A DNA stretch of 56,572 bases from an uncultured Eubacteriales bacterium (GTDB taxonomy: Bacteria > Bacillota > Clostridia > Oscillospirales > Acutalibacteraceae): the NCBI GenBank assembly GCA_949299505.1, contig CASGAS010000001.1:73337-129908 (forward strand). Reading direction: 5' to 3'. Positions 26,836-34,286 of this stretch are shown here, piece after piece. Position 1 is the first letter of the stretch; each line of letters opens with the position of its first letter. The position numbers and the translations under genes are program-made. Below the pieces are notes generated by a model. That model saw nothing but the letters and a program-made list of their open reading frames with translations, had not been told where the DNA came from and did no database searches.

Positions 26836-27903
26836 ATGGAAATCCGAATCGAACGCACCAAAACGCCGAAGGCAAAGCCCGACGAAAACAAGCTGGGCTT
26901 CGGCAACTACTACACCGATCATATGTTCATTATGAACTATGACGAGGGCGAGGGCTGGCACGACCCGCGCATCGTTCCGTATGCGCCGTTCGCGCTGGAC
27001 CCGGCGGCGATGGTGCTGCACTATGCGCAGGAGGTTTTTGAGGGCTTAAAGGCGTACCGCAGCGCAAGCGGCGATATTCTGCTGTTCCGGCCCGAAAAGA
27101 ACATGGAACGGCTCAACCGCTCCTGCGACCGGCTTTGCATTCCGCAGATTGACGAGGCGTTTGCGGTGGAAGCGATAAAAGAGCTTGTGCGCGTGGACCA
27201 GGATTGGGTCCCGCACGCCGAGGGTACGTCGCTTTACATCCGCCCGTTCATTTTCGCGACGGACGCGCACGTCGGCGTGCACCCGGCGCACCACCTGATT
27301 TTTTCCATTATCCTTTCGCCGGTCGGCGCCTATTATCCCGAGGGGCTTAACCCCGTGAAGATTTATGTGGAGGACAAGTACGTCCGTGCCGTAAAGGGCG
27401 GCGTGGGCTTTACAAAGACCGGCGGCAACTACGCGACCTCTCTGAAGGCGCAGGACGTCGCCGAAAAGCTCGGCTACACGCAGGTGCTCTGGCTCGACGG
27501 CGTCGAGCGCAAATATGTGGAAGAGGTCGGCACGATGAACGTGTTTTTCGTGCTTGACGGCGAGGTCGTCACGCCCTCTTTGGAGACCGGCTCCATTCTC
27601 GGCGGCATTACGCGTATGTCGTGTGTGGAAATGCTCAAGGACTGGGGCTACAACGTCTCGGAGCGCCGGATTTCCGTAGACGAGCTTGTCAAAGCCTATG
27701 ACGAGGGCCGGCTGCTGGAGGCGTTCGGCAGCGGTACGGCGGCGGTCATTTCGCCCATCGGCGAGCTGCGCGTCGGCGACAAGGTCATGCAAATCAATCG
27801 CGGCGAAATCGGCGAGCTGTCCCAGAAGCTGTACGATTCGCTGACGGGTATTCAGTGGGGCAAGCAGCCCGACAAATTCGGCTGGACCGTGAAGGTCAAC
27901 TGA
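26836..27903 (+). CDS. ilvE: Branched-chain amino acid aminotransferase
   Basis: A 355-residue class IV (fold type IV) PLP aminotransferase that interconverts Val, Leu and Ile with their keto acids. Seen: ALHYAQEVFEGLKAYR-like HYAQEVFEGLKAYR near residue 60, the PLP lysine in the KTGGNYATSLKAQ region, and EVGTMNVFF with the SILGGITR phosphate-binding loop. The length matches the longer eukaryote-like or Firmicute BCAT class rather than the 310-residue E. coli IlvE. GGAGATGA precedes the ATG. It ends in a good terminator. Confidence 0.95.
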   Translation: MEIRIERTKTPKAKPDENKLGFGNYYTDHMFIMNYDEGEGWHDPRIVPYAPFALDPAAMVLHYAQEVFEGLKAYRSASGDILLFRPEKNMERLNRSCDRLCIPQIDEAFAVEAIKELVRVDQDWVPHAEGTSLYIRPFIFATDAHVGVHPAHHLIFSIILSPVGAYYPEGLNPVKIYVEDKYVRAVKGGVGFTKTGGNYATSLKAQDVAEKLGYTQVLWLDGVERKYVEEVGTMNVFFVLDGEVVTPSLETGSILGGITRMSCVEMLKDWGYNVSERRISVDELVKAYDEGRLLEAFGSGTAAVISPIGELRVGDKVMQINRGEIGELSQKLYDSLTGIQWGKQPDKFGWTVKVN

Positions 27904-27942
27904 TTCGGCGGCAGCTTCGGGCCGGTTTGTTCAGTATTCTTG

Positions 27943-27971
27943 AAAGGCGGGCGTTTTGCCCGCCTTTTTTT
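27943..27971 (+). terminator. Terminator of ilvE
   Basis: Stem AAAGGCGGGC against GCCCGCCTTT with a short TTTT-type loop, followed by a T run, 40 bases after the ilvE stop. Confidence 0.88.
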
Positions 27972-27981
27972 GTGTGATATG

Positions 27982-28010
27982 TTGCAATTTTCGTGGGGAT
28001 ATGGTACACT
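27982..28010 (+). promoter_or_regulatory. Promoter of the serine hydrolase gene
   Basis: TTGCAA at 27982-27987, a 17-base spacer ending in TGG, TACACT at 28005-28010. Confidence 0.72.
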
Positions 28011-28047
28011 TATCCTGTTCTAAATTTTCTGCAAAGGAGAACCCGCT

Positions 28048-29640
28048 ATGAATGCTGTGAAAACTGATCTGCCGCGTGCCAAGACTCCGGAGGAGGTCGG
28101 CGTCAACGCCGATGTTGCGGAGCAGTTCGTCGATTACATACAGCGCGAGCAGCTGGAATTTCACAGCTTGATGGTCCTGCGCCATGGCAAGGTCGCCGTG
28201 GAATGGTACAACGACCCCTACGACGCGCACACCAAGCACACCATGTATTCCGTCAGCAAAAGCTTTACCTCTACAGCCATCGGCTTTGCGGTGCACGAGG
28301 GGCTTTTGAAGCTTTCCGACAAGGTCCTGGACTTTTTCCCGGATTATCCGCCGGAAAAGCCGCACCCGTATTTTGACAAAATGACGGTCCACAACCTTTT
28401 GAGCATGACCTCCGGCAAGCAGACGGATATGCTTGCGGACAAGGGCAAAATCGACTGGATTGCCGATTTTATCAACTCCCCCTGGGTGTTCGAGCCCGGC
28501 ACGGATTTTCTATACGTCAACGAAAATATCTACATGCTCTGCGCCATCTTGTGCCGCGTAACGGGGATGAGCGTGATTGAGTATTTGACGCCGCGGCTCT
28601 TTGAGCCGCTGGGCATCGACATCCCGTTTTGGGAGACCGACCCGAACGGCGTGGAAGCTGGCGGCTGGGGGCTGTATATTACGACCGAGGACCTGGCGAA
28701 ATTTGCGGATTGCTATTTACACGGCGGCAAATACCGCGGGCGTCAGGTTATCCCGGCCGAATGGGTGGCGGAGGCGACCAAGAACCAGCTCGGCGACATC
28801 CGTCAGCCCGGCGACGACCCCGACAGCAACGCGGGGTACGGCTATTGCTTCTGGCGAAACGGCACGGTAGAAAATTCCTACCGCGCGGACGGAATGTTCT
28901 CCCAGTTCGCCATTAACCTGCCCGATTACGACGCAAGCATCATCACGACCGCCGCCATACCCAGCGAGCCGCAGGCGCGCGCGACCATTTGGAAGTTTTT
29001 CCCGGCGGCGTTTATCGACGAGACCGGCGCGAAGCCGGCAAAGCCGGAACCGACGCTGTTTGCACGTCCCGCGGTGTCGGCGCATTCGCCGCTGGAGCCG
29101 AAAATTGAGGGGCGCACCATCAAAATGCGCCGCAAGCTGCTTTTGAACCTGATCGGCTTCCCGATGAGCGTTCTGCCGCTTGCCGTCACGTTTATGATGG
29201 CCGACCGCGCCGGCAACATCGACCATGTGTCGTTCCGCTTTAAGGAGCACGAGTGCAGCTTTACCTGGGACGAAAAGGACGAGCGCAATACCGTTGTCTG
29301 CGGGATGGACGGCCATTACCGCTACGGCACCATGACGCTCGGCCGCGTGGCGTTCAAGGTCTGCGCCAATGCGGAGTGGCTCGACGACTTCAATTTGAAG
29401 CTTTCCATCCGGCCCATTGAGACCATCGGCAAGCGGGACTTAAACTTCCTGTTCCGCCGCCGCGACCGGGTGACGATGACGCCGTCGTCTACGCCGTCGG
29501 TTTATAAAATCTGCGACACCTTGGTCGTCAACCTCGGCGACGTCGTTAAAAACCCGATTCTCTCGAAAGCGGCGCAGATTCTCATCCGCTTCGCCCCGCC
29601 GCTTGCCGAACCGAAGCACTACGGCAAATTCATCGACTAA
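28048..29640 (+). CDS. Serine hydrolase, class C beta-lactamase/esterase family
   Basis: A 530-residue protein. The penicillin-binding fold covers about residues 15-320, with the SxxK nucleophile motif at Ser68-Lys71 (MYSVSKSFTS), the YxN motif at about Tyr156 (YVNENIY) and a late RADGMFSQF segment. No signal peptide or membrane helix is visible, so a cytosolic esterase or peptidase is more likely than a secreted beta-lactamase. About 180 extra C-terminal residues (350-530) form a beta-rich region I do not recognise. AAAGGAGAAC precedes the ATG. It has its own promoter and probably its own terminator. Confidence 0.87.
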   Translation: MNAVKTDLPRAKTPEEVGVNADVAEQFVDYIQREQLEFHSLMVLRHGKVAVEWYNDPYDAHTKHTMYSVSKSFTSTAIGFAVHEGLLKLSDKVLDFFPDYPPEKPHPYFDKMTVHNLLSMTSGKQTDMLADKGKIDWIADFINSPWVFEPGTDFLYVNENIYMLCAILCRVTGMSVIEYLTPRLFEPLGIDIPFWETDPNGVEAGGWGLYITTEDLAKFADCYLHGGKYRGRQVIPAEWVAEATKNQLGDIRQPGDDPDSNAGYGYCFWRNGTVENSYRADGMFSQFAINLPDYDASIITTAAIPSEPQARATIWKFFPAAFIDETGAKPAKPEPTLFARPAVSAHSPLEPKIEGRTIKMRRKLLLNLIGFPMSVLPLAVTFMMADRAGNIDHVSFRFKEHECSFTWDEKDERNTVVCGMDGHYRYGTMTLGRVAFKVCANAEWLDDFNLKLSIRPIETIGKRDLNFLFRRRDRVTMTPSSTPSVYKICDTLVVNLGDVVKNPILSKAAQILIRFAPPLAEPKHYGKFID

Positions 29641-29659
29641 AACCAGCTTAAAGCTTTGC

Positions 29660-29694
29660 ACAGCCCGTGCCGTCCGGACGCGGGCTGGCATTTT
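29660..29694 (+). terminator. Probable terminator after the serine hydrolase
   Basis: Stem CAGCCCG against CGGGCTG, with a CGTCCGGACG palindrome inside the loop region, followed by GCATTTT. It sits before the hflX ribosome site, so hflX may rely on readthrough. Confidence 0.55.
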
Positions 29695-29713
29695 GAAAAG
29701 GGGAGCACAAGGC

Positions 29714-30955
29714 ATGCAGACCATCGCAAACGAACCGGAGCGCGCGCTGCTTTTGGGCGTGGATACCGGCGAATATGATGCGGACGCATCGCTTCGCGAG
29801 CTGGAGGCGCTGGCCGTAAGCGCCGGCGCAAAGGTGGTGGGCAGCGTGCTGCAAAAGCTGGAAGCGCCGTCGCCGGCCGCGTATATCGGCGCCGGGAAGC
29901 TCAGGGAAGTACGCGCTTTCTGTGCGGACAACGAGGTCGACCTGCTTATAGCGGACGGGGAATTGAGCCCTGCGCAGCAGCGCAATCTGGAAACGGAGAC
30001 GAAAACGCGCGTCGTGGACCGCACCACGCTGATATTGGACATTTTTGCGGCTCGGGCGCGCACCCGCGAGGGCAAGGTGCAGGTGGAGCTTGCCCAGCTG
30101 CAGTACCGCCTGCCGCGCCTTTCGGGACAGGGAAAGGGGCTGTCGCGCCTTGGAGGCGGCATCGGCACGCGCGGTCCGGGCGAAACCAAGCTTGAAAGCG
30201 ACCGGCGCCACATTCGGCGGCGTATTCAGGCGCTGCGTGCGGAGCTTCAAAAAATGGAAAAACGCCGCGGGGCGTACCGTGCCCGCCGCAAAAAGACCGG
30301 GGTGCAGACCGTGGTGCTGATGGGCTACACAAACGCCGGGAAATCGACGCTGATGAACGCGCTGACCGCAGCGGGGGTGCTTGCCGAGGACAAGCTGTTC
30401 GCCACGCTTGACCCCACCGCCCGCCGGCTTCGGCTGCCAAACGGCGCGTGCGTGCTGCTTGTCGATACCGTCGGCCTTGTGCGTCGTTTGCCGCACAAGC
30501 TTGTCGAGGCGTTCCACTCTACGCTCGAGGAAGCGGTGGACGCCGACTTGATTTTGGACGTCTGCGACGTGTCCGACCCCGAGGTCGAAACGCACATGGC
30601 GGTCACCGACGCGGTGCTTCGCGAGCTGGGCTGTGCGGACACGCCCGTGCTGCATGTCCTGAACAAAAGCGACGTGCCGCACCCGCAGTTTTTGCCGCCT
30701 GCGGGGCACGATGCCGTGGCCGTCAGCGCCAGGACCGGCGCGGGGCTTGCCGAGCTGCTTTCCGCCATAGAACGGCGCTTGCAGCCGCACTTTGCGCGTG
30801 TGACGCTGCTGCTGCCCTTTGCAAAGGGCGGCTTGCTGGCCGCCGTCCGCCAAAACGGGCGGGTGCTGGCCGAGGAATATCTGCCGGAGGGCGTGCGCGC
30901 CGAGGTGATTGCCGACACCGCGCTGCTGGATACGCTGCGGGAATATATCCAATAA
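29714..30955 (+). CDS. hflX: Ribosome-splitting GTPase HflX
   Basis: A 413-residue GTPase that rescues stalled or stressed ribosomes by splitting 70S particles. The N-terminal HflX domain ends with the glycine-rich GGIGTRGPGETKLESDRR. A coiled helical linker follows (about 160-190), then the G domain with GYTNAGKST (G1), DTVGLVRRLPHKLVEAF (G3) and NKSD (G4). The ATG at 29714 follows AAGGGGAG; upstream in-frame codons overlap the serine hydrolase end and a hairpin, so they are not used. Confidence 0.95.
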   Translation: MQTIANEPERALLLGVDTGEYDADASLRELEALAVSAGAKVVGSVLQKLEAPSPAAYIGAGKLREVRAFCADNEVDLLIADGELSPAQQRNLETETKTRVVDRTTLILDIFAARARTREGKVQVELAQLQYRLPRLSGQGKGLSRLGGGIGTRGPGETKLESDRRHIRRRIQALRAELQKMEKRRGAYRARRKKTGVQTVVLMGYTNAGKSTLMNALTAAGVLAEDKLFATLDPTARRLRLPNGACVLLVDTVGLVRRLPHKLVEAFHSTLEEAVDADLILDVCDVSDPEVETHMAVTDAVLRELGCADTPVLHVLNKSDVPHPQFLPPAGHDAVAVSARTGAGLAELLSAIERRLQPHFARVTLLLPFAKGGLLAAVRQNGRVLAEEYLPEGVRAEVIADTALLDTLREYIQ

Positions 30956-30966
30956 AACAGAACAAC

Positions 30967-31006
30967 AAAACGCCGGTACGAAGCCAAAACTTCGTACCGG
31001 CGTTTT
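30967..31006. terminator. Bidirectional terminator between hflX and the GH43 gene
   Basis: A 17-base near-perfect stem (AAAACGCCGGTACGAAG against CTTCGTACCGGCGTTTT) with a six-base loop. Flanking A and T runs make it work on both strands. Confidence 0.92.
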
Positions 31007-31019
31007 GCTTTGCCGCTTA

Positions 31020-32654
31020 TTACCGCTCTACCGCCCAAAAAGTGCGGTTGCGGTCGGAGACGGCGGAAAGCTGGAGCTTCCCGTCCGCGCCGCGCTTGGC
31101 CGCGCCGGAAAACGTCTCGCCGCCGAGCGTGAAGGAGAACGTCCCGCTTTGCACGTCGCAGCGCAGGCCGGCAGTCCCGGCCTCTGTGGTCAGCGTGCCG
31201 CCGGAAACCGCGGCGGGAGCAGTTTTGGTAATGACGCTGTCGATGGTTTCCCAGGCGTCGGTTTTTTGTATATCTGTGTCAAAAAACAGCGCGTCAAATT
31301 CGCCGTCGAAGGTTTGGACGTCTGCGTCCTTGCCTTCTCCCTGATACGCGCGCGGCAGAAGCGTCAGCCAACCGTCCGCGGTGCGCAGCAGCTCGTGAAT
31401 CTGCACGTTGTGGAACGCGCCTTCGCCGTCGTTGTAGCGCTGGTGATAGGCAAGGTACAGCCGCCCGTCGTCGTCGAGCAGGCAGGAGGAATGTCCGGGC
31501 GACAGGTACGCCGTCTCATCGCTTGGGAACTGGTAGTTGCCAATCAGCTTTGTGCCGGTGCTTGCCGCTTCGGTTGCGTCGTGCCCCGCCGCGTCCACAT
31601 ACGGGCCGTCGGGCTGCGTGCTGCGGTACAGCCGCACGTCGTAGCCGTCCAGCGCGCCGAGTCCGCCGTAGCTTAAGAACAGATAGTAGTACCCGCTGAC
31701 TGTGTCGTACACGACAAACGGTCCCTCGCCCGTGTTGGCGGTCGCTTCGTTGGTACAGGTTATCTGCTTGCCGAAATACGGGTCGTAGCCCGCGTCGCGC
31801 ATCGCCTTGTAATCGGGCATTCCGGTCTCTTCCATAAGCGGCATTACATAAATGCCGCCGCTGTAGGAGCCGTAGGCAAGCCAGAGCTGCCCGTCCGCGT
31901 CGTAAAACGGGGCGGGGTCTATGGCGTTCGGATATTTGCCATAGGTGCAGTCGTAGTTTCCGTCCGTATCGAACCAGGCGGCGTTTTCGACCTCTTCCTT
32001 TGTCAGCGTGCCGTTTTCAATCAGGTCCTGGAGATTCGTAAAGGAATAATGCAGCTGGTTTTTCGGCGCGCCGTACCAGGTCTCGCGGGAGCTGAAACCG
32101 CTGTAAATCATGGTATCCACAAAGTCAAACGTGCCCTCCGGGCTGTCGGAGACCGCCATCCAGATTACGGACCCCGTCGAACCCCATACCGAAGAGGACG
32201 CGTAGTAGCAGTATTTGCCCATCGCGGGGTTGTAGAGAATGTCGGACGCCCAGACGTTCGTCTCCCAGTTTTCCTCCTCGTATTCCCAAAGCCGCTGCGC
32301 GCCGTCGCACCATTTGAACGCCTTTTCATAAGCGCCGCGCAGGGTCTCGCCCTCGCGCACAAGCGTGCGGTTGCTGTCAAAGACGCCGGCGGACACGGTC
32401 TGCCAGTGCACAAGGTCCGTGCTTTTCGCCGACGCGATGTGCGAACCGGTCACATAATAGGTTCCGTCCTCTGCCTTGAAAATGGAGGGGTCGTGGATGC
32501 TGACGCCCCGGCTGTCGTCAAAGCTTTGCGCGTCGCCCGGCAGCGCTTTCATGACGGCCTCCGTGCTGCCCGCGCCGCAGCCGGAAAACAGCAGCGCAAA
32601 AGCGGTCAGCAGCGCGCACACCGCGGGAAAGGTTTTGGTTCGTAACGCTTTCAT
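31020..32654 (-). CDS. Glycoside hydrolase family 43 lipoprotein
   Basis: A 544-residue secreted lipoprotein with signal peptide and lipobox LLFSGC, the lipid cysteine being residue 26. The five-bladed propeller of GH43 follows: SIHDPSIFK with the catalytic base Asp, AIDPAPFYDADGQLWLAYGSYSGGIY with the second Asp, and TGEGPFVVY with the catalytic Glu. A small C-terminal beta domain (about 460-544) resembles the accessory domain of arabinan-active members. Likely activity is endo-1,5-alpha-L-arabinanase or arabinofuranosidase on plant polysaccharide, anchored outside the cell. No transporter lies beside it. Confidence 0.9.
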   Translation of the reverse strand: MKALRTKTFPAVCALLTAFALLFSGCGAGSTEAVMKALPGDAQSFDDSRGVSIHDPSIFKAEDGTYYVTGSHIASAKSTDLVHWQTVSAGVFDSNRTLVREGETLRGAYEKAFKWCDGAQRLWEYEEENWETNVWASDILYNPAMGKYCYYASSSVWGSTGSVIWMAVSDSPEGTFDFVDTMIYSGFSSRETWYGAPKNQLHYSFTNLQDLIENGTLTKEEVENAAWFDTDGNYDCTYGKYPNAIDPAPFYDADGQLWLAYGSYSGGIYVMPLMEETGMPDYKAMRDAGYDPYFGKQITCTNEATANTGEGPFVVYDTVSGYYYLFLSYGGLGALDGYDVRLYRSTQPDGPYVDAAGHDATEAASTGTKLIGNYQFPSDETAYLSPGHSSCLLDDDGRLYLAYHQRYNDGEGAFHNVQIHELLRTADGWLTLLPRAYQGEGKDADVQTFDGEFDALFFDTDIQKTDAWETIDSVITKTAPAAVSGGTLTTEAGTAGLRCDVQSGTFSFTLGGETFSGAAKRGADGKLQLSAVSDRNRTFWAVER

Positions 32655-32683
32655 TTGCTCACCCCGTTCTGTGTTCTGTCCTT

Positions 32684-32712
32684 ATTATAGGGAACGGTCC
32701 GCAAAAAAGCAA
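32684..32712 (-). promoter_or_regulatory. Promoter of the GH43 gene
   Basis: Minus strand TTGCTT (32712-32707), 17 bases, TATAAT (32689-32684), about 30 bases before the start codon. Confidence 0.75.
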
Positions 32713-32782
32713 TCGGCAAACTGCCGCAAAATCCGCGCCCGGTTTTGACACGCGCAATACGACGTGTTTTTCAAAATCCGCC

Positions 32783-32791
32783 TGCTACAAT
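32783..32791 (+). promoter_or_regulatory. Possible extended -10 promoter of the spoIIA operon
   Basis: TGCTACAAT forms an extended -10 box 30 bases before spoIIAA. The region 17 bases upstream (CGTGTT) is a poor -35. In Bacillus this operon uses sigma-H; I could not find a convincing sigma-H pair here. Confidence 0.4.
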
Positions 32792-32820
32792 GGCGGTGTA
32801 CTTTTTATGGGAGGTAGCGT

Positions 32821-33168
32821 ATGCAGACAAACATCACAACCGACGGCCGCGTGATGACCGCGTATCTGTCCGGCGAGCTGGACCACCACAACGCGCCCGC
32901 CGTGCGCGAAAAAATCGACGCGTTTGCCATAGGGTTCCGGCCCGCGCACGCCGTTCTGGATTTCGGCGGCGTGACGTTTATGGACAGCTCCGGCGTCGGG
33001 CTTGTCATGGGGCGGTACAAGCTGCTTTCGGAGCTTTCCTGCACGCTGGAAATCCGCAATCTTTCCGCGCACGCGTATAAGGTTATGCGGCTTGCGGGAC
33101 TGGACAGGCTTGCCGTCCTTTCCCGCGTGCAAACCGGAAAGGAGGAAAAGCATGAAGCCAAGCAATGA
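32821..33168 (+). CDS. spoIIAA: Anti-sigma F factor antagonist SpoIIAA
   Basis: A 115-residue STAS-domain protein. FMDSSGVGLVMGRYK (residues 53-67) holds the phosphoacceptor serine that SpoIIAB phosphorylates and SpoIIE dephosphorylates. Unphosphorylated SpoIIAA frees sigma-F in the forespore. GGGAGG precedes the ATG. The gene overlaps spoIIAB by 17 bases and opens the classic spoIIA tricistron, strong evidence for endospore formation. Confidence 0.96.
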   Translation: MQTNITTDGRVMTAYLSGELDHHNAPAVREKIDAFAIGFRPAHAVLDFGGVTFMDSSGVGLVMGRYKLLSELSCTLEIRNLSAHAYKVMRLAGLDRLAVLSRVQTGKEEKHEAKQ

Positions 33169-33592
33169 AATGCGCCTGCAGCTCGAGAGCCGCTCGGTCA
33201 ACGAAGCGTTTGCCCGCGTAACGGTCGCCGCCTTCGCCGCGGCGCTCGACCCGACGCTGGAGGAAATCAACGACATCAAAACGGCCGTCAGCGAAGCGGT
33301 CACCAACTGCATTGTCCACGCCTATCCGGACGCGGTGGGCCGTATCTACATACGCGCGCGTCTGTTTTCGGACGGGCGTTTTGAGGTGCAGATTCGCGAC
33401 CGCGGCTGCGGCATAGCCGACGTGAAAAAGGCGCGCGAGCCTCTTTACACAACGCGCGGCGGCGACCGCGCGGGCCTGGGATTTTCCGTGATGGAAAGCT
33501 TTTGCGACAAGGTGCGCGTGCGTTCCGCGGTCGGAAAAGGGACGACCGTGACGCTTCTTAAGCGGCTGCACGGGAAACATGCCGCCGAATGA
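33152..33592 (+). CDS. spoIIAB: Anti-sigma F factor and serine kinase SpoIIAB
   Basis: A 146-residue GHKL-type kinase. The N box INDIKTAVSEAVTNCIVHAY, G1 box RDRGCGIADV and G2 box RAGLGFSVMESF are intact. It binds sigma-F with ATP and phosphorylates SpoIIAA. The start at 33152 follows AAAGGAGG; longer open frame upstream overlaps spoIIAA and is not coding. The stop overlaps the sigF start. Confidence 0.96.
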   Translation: MKPSNEMRLQLESRSVNEAFARVTVAAFAAALDPTLEEINDIKTAVSEAVTNCIVHAYPDAVGRIYIRARLFSDGRFEVQIRDRGCGIADVKKAREPLYTTRGGDRAGLGFSVMESFCDKVRVRSAVGKGTTVTLLKRLHGKHAAE

Positions 33593-34241
33593 CCGCGACC
33601 GCCGCATTGCCGACAACCTGCGGCTCGTGCACGCGTGCGCCAACCGGTTCCGCGGCAGAGGAATCGAATACGACGACCTGTTTTCGGCGGGCTGCATCGG
33701 GCTTTGCAAGGCGGCGGACGGCTTTTCGCCGGAGCGGGGCTTTGCGTTTTCGACCTATGCCGTCCCGGTGATTCTAGGCGAGATCCGGCACCTGTTCCGC
33801 GACGGCGGCGGCGTCAAAATCAGCCGGAGCTTAAAAGAGCGCGCGCGAAAAGCGCAGCGGCTGCGCGAACAGCTGGAGGAAACGCTCGGGCGCGAACCGC
33901 GCCTGTCGGAGCTTGCCGAGGCGTTTGGGGTTTCCGATTGCGAAATGGCGGAGCTTTTGGTGGTTTCGCAGCCGACGGTTTCCCTGACGGCGGCGGACGA
34001 GACGGGAACGCGGCAGCTGGACGTCCCGGTGGATTCGGGAGAGGACGCCATCCAAAATGCGCTTGCCCTGCGCGAGGCGCTCAAAGCCCTGCCCGAAACG
34101 GACCGCCGGCTTATCGAGCTGCGCTATTTTGAGGGCCTGACGCAGGTGCGAACCGCCGAACGGCTTGGCCTGACGCAGGTGCAGGTTTCGCGGCGCGAGC
34201 GCGCGGCGTTGCTTGCGATGCGCAAACGTCTGACCGGATAG
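33579..34241 (+). CDS. sigF: RNA polymerase sigma-F factor
   Basis: A 220-residue sigma-70 family factor for early forespore genes. Region 2 has NRFRGRGIEYDDLFSAGCIGLCKAADGFSPERGFAFSTYAVPVILGEIRHLFRD; region 3 follows; region 4 has RRLIELRYFEGLTQVRTAERLGLTQVQVSRRE as the helix-turn-helix. It lies inside the spoIIA operon and overlaps spoIIAB by 14 bases, with no strong ribosome site of its own, so translation is probably coupled. It is about 35 residues shorter than Bacillus sigma-F, mainly at the N-terminus. Confidence 0.94.
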   Translation: MPPNDRDRRIADNLRLVHACANRFRGRGIEYDDLFSAGCIGLCKAADGFSPERGFAFSTYAVPVILGEIRHLFRDGGGVKISRSLKERARKAQRLREQLEETLGREPRLSELAEAFGVSDCEMAELLVVSQPTVSLTAADETGTRQLDVPVDSGEDAIQNALALREALKALPETDRRLIELRYFEGLTQVRTAERLGLTQVQVSRRERAALLAMRKRLTG

Positions 34242-34246
34242 AGCAG

Positions 34247-34275
34247 AAAAGCCGCCCAAAAACGGGCGGCTGTTT
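34247..34275. terminator. Bidirectional terminator between sigF and the GH13 gene
   Basis: Stem GCCGCCC (34251-34257) against GGGCGGC (34264-34270), followed by TGTTT on the plus strand and TTTT on the minus strand. Confidence 0.8.
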
Positions 34276-34286
34276 CAGTCTGCGGC

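Noticed and set aside
32745..32750. TTGACA before spoIIAA as a -35 box
   Set aside because: No -10 box lies 16-18 bases downstream; the nearest TACAAT is 35 bases away.
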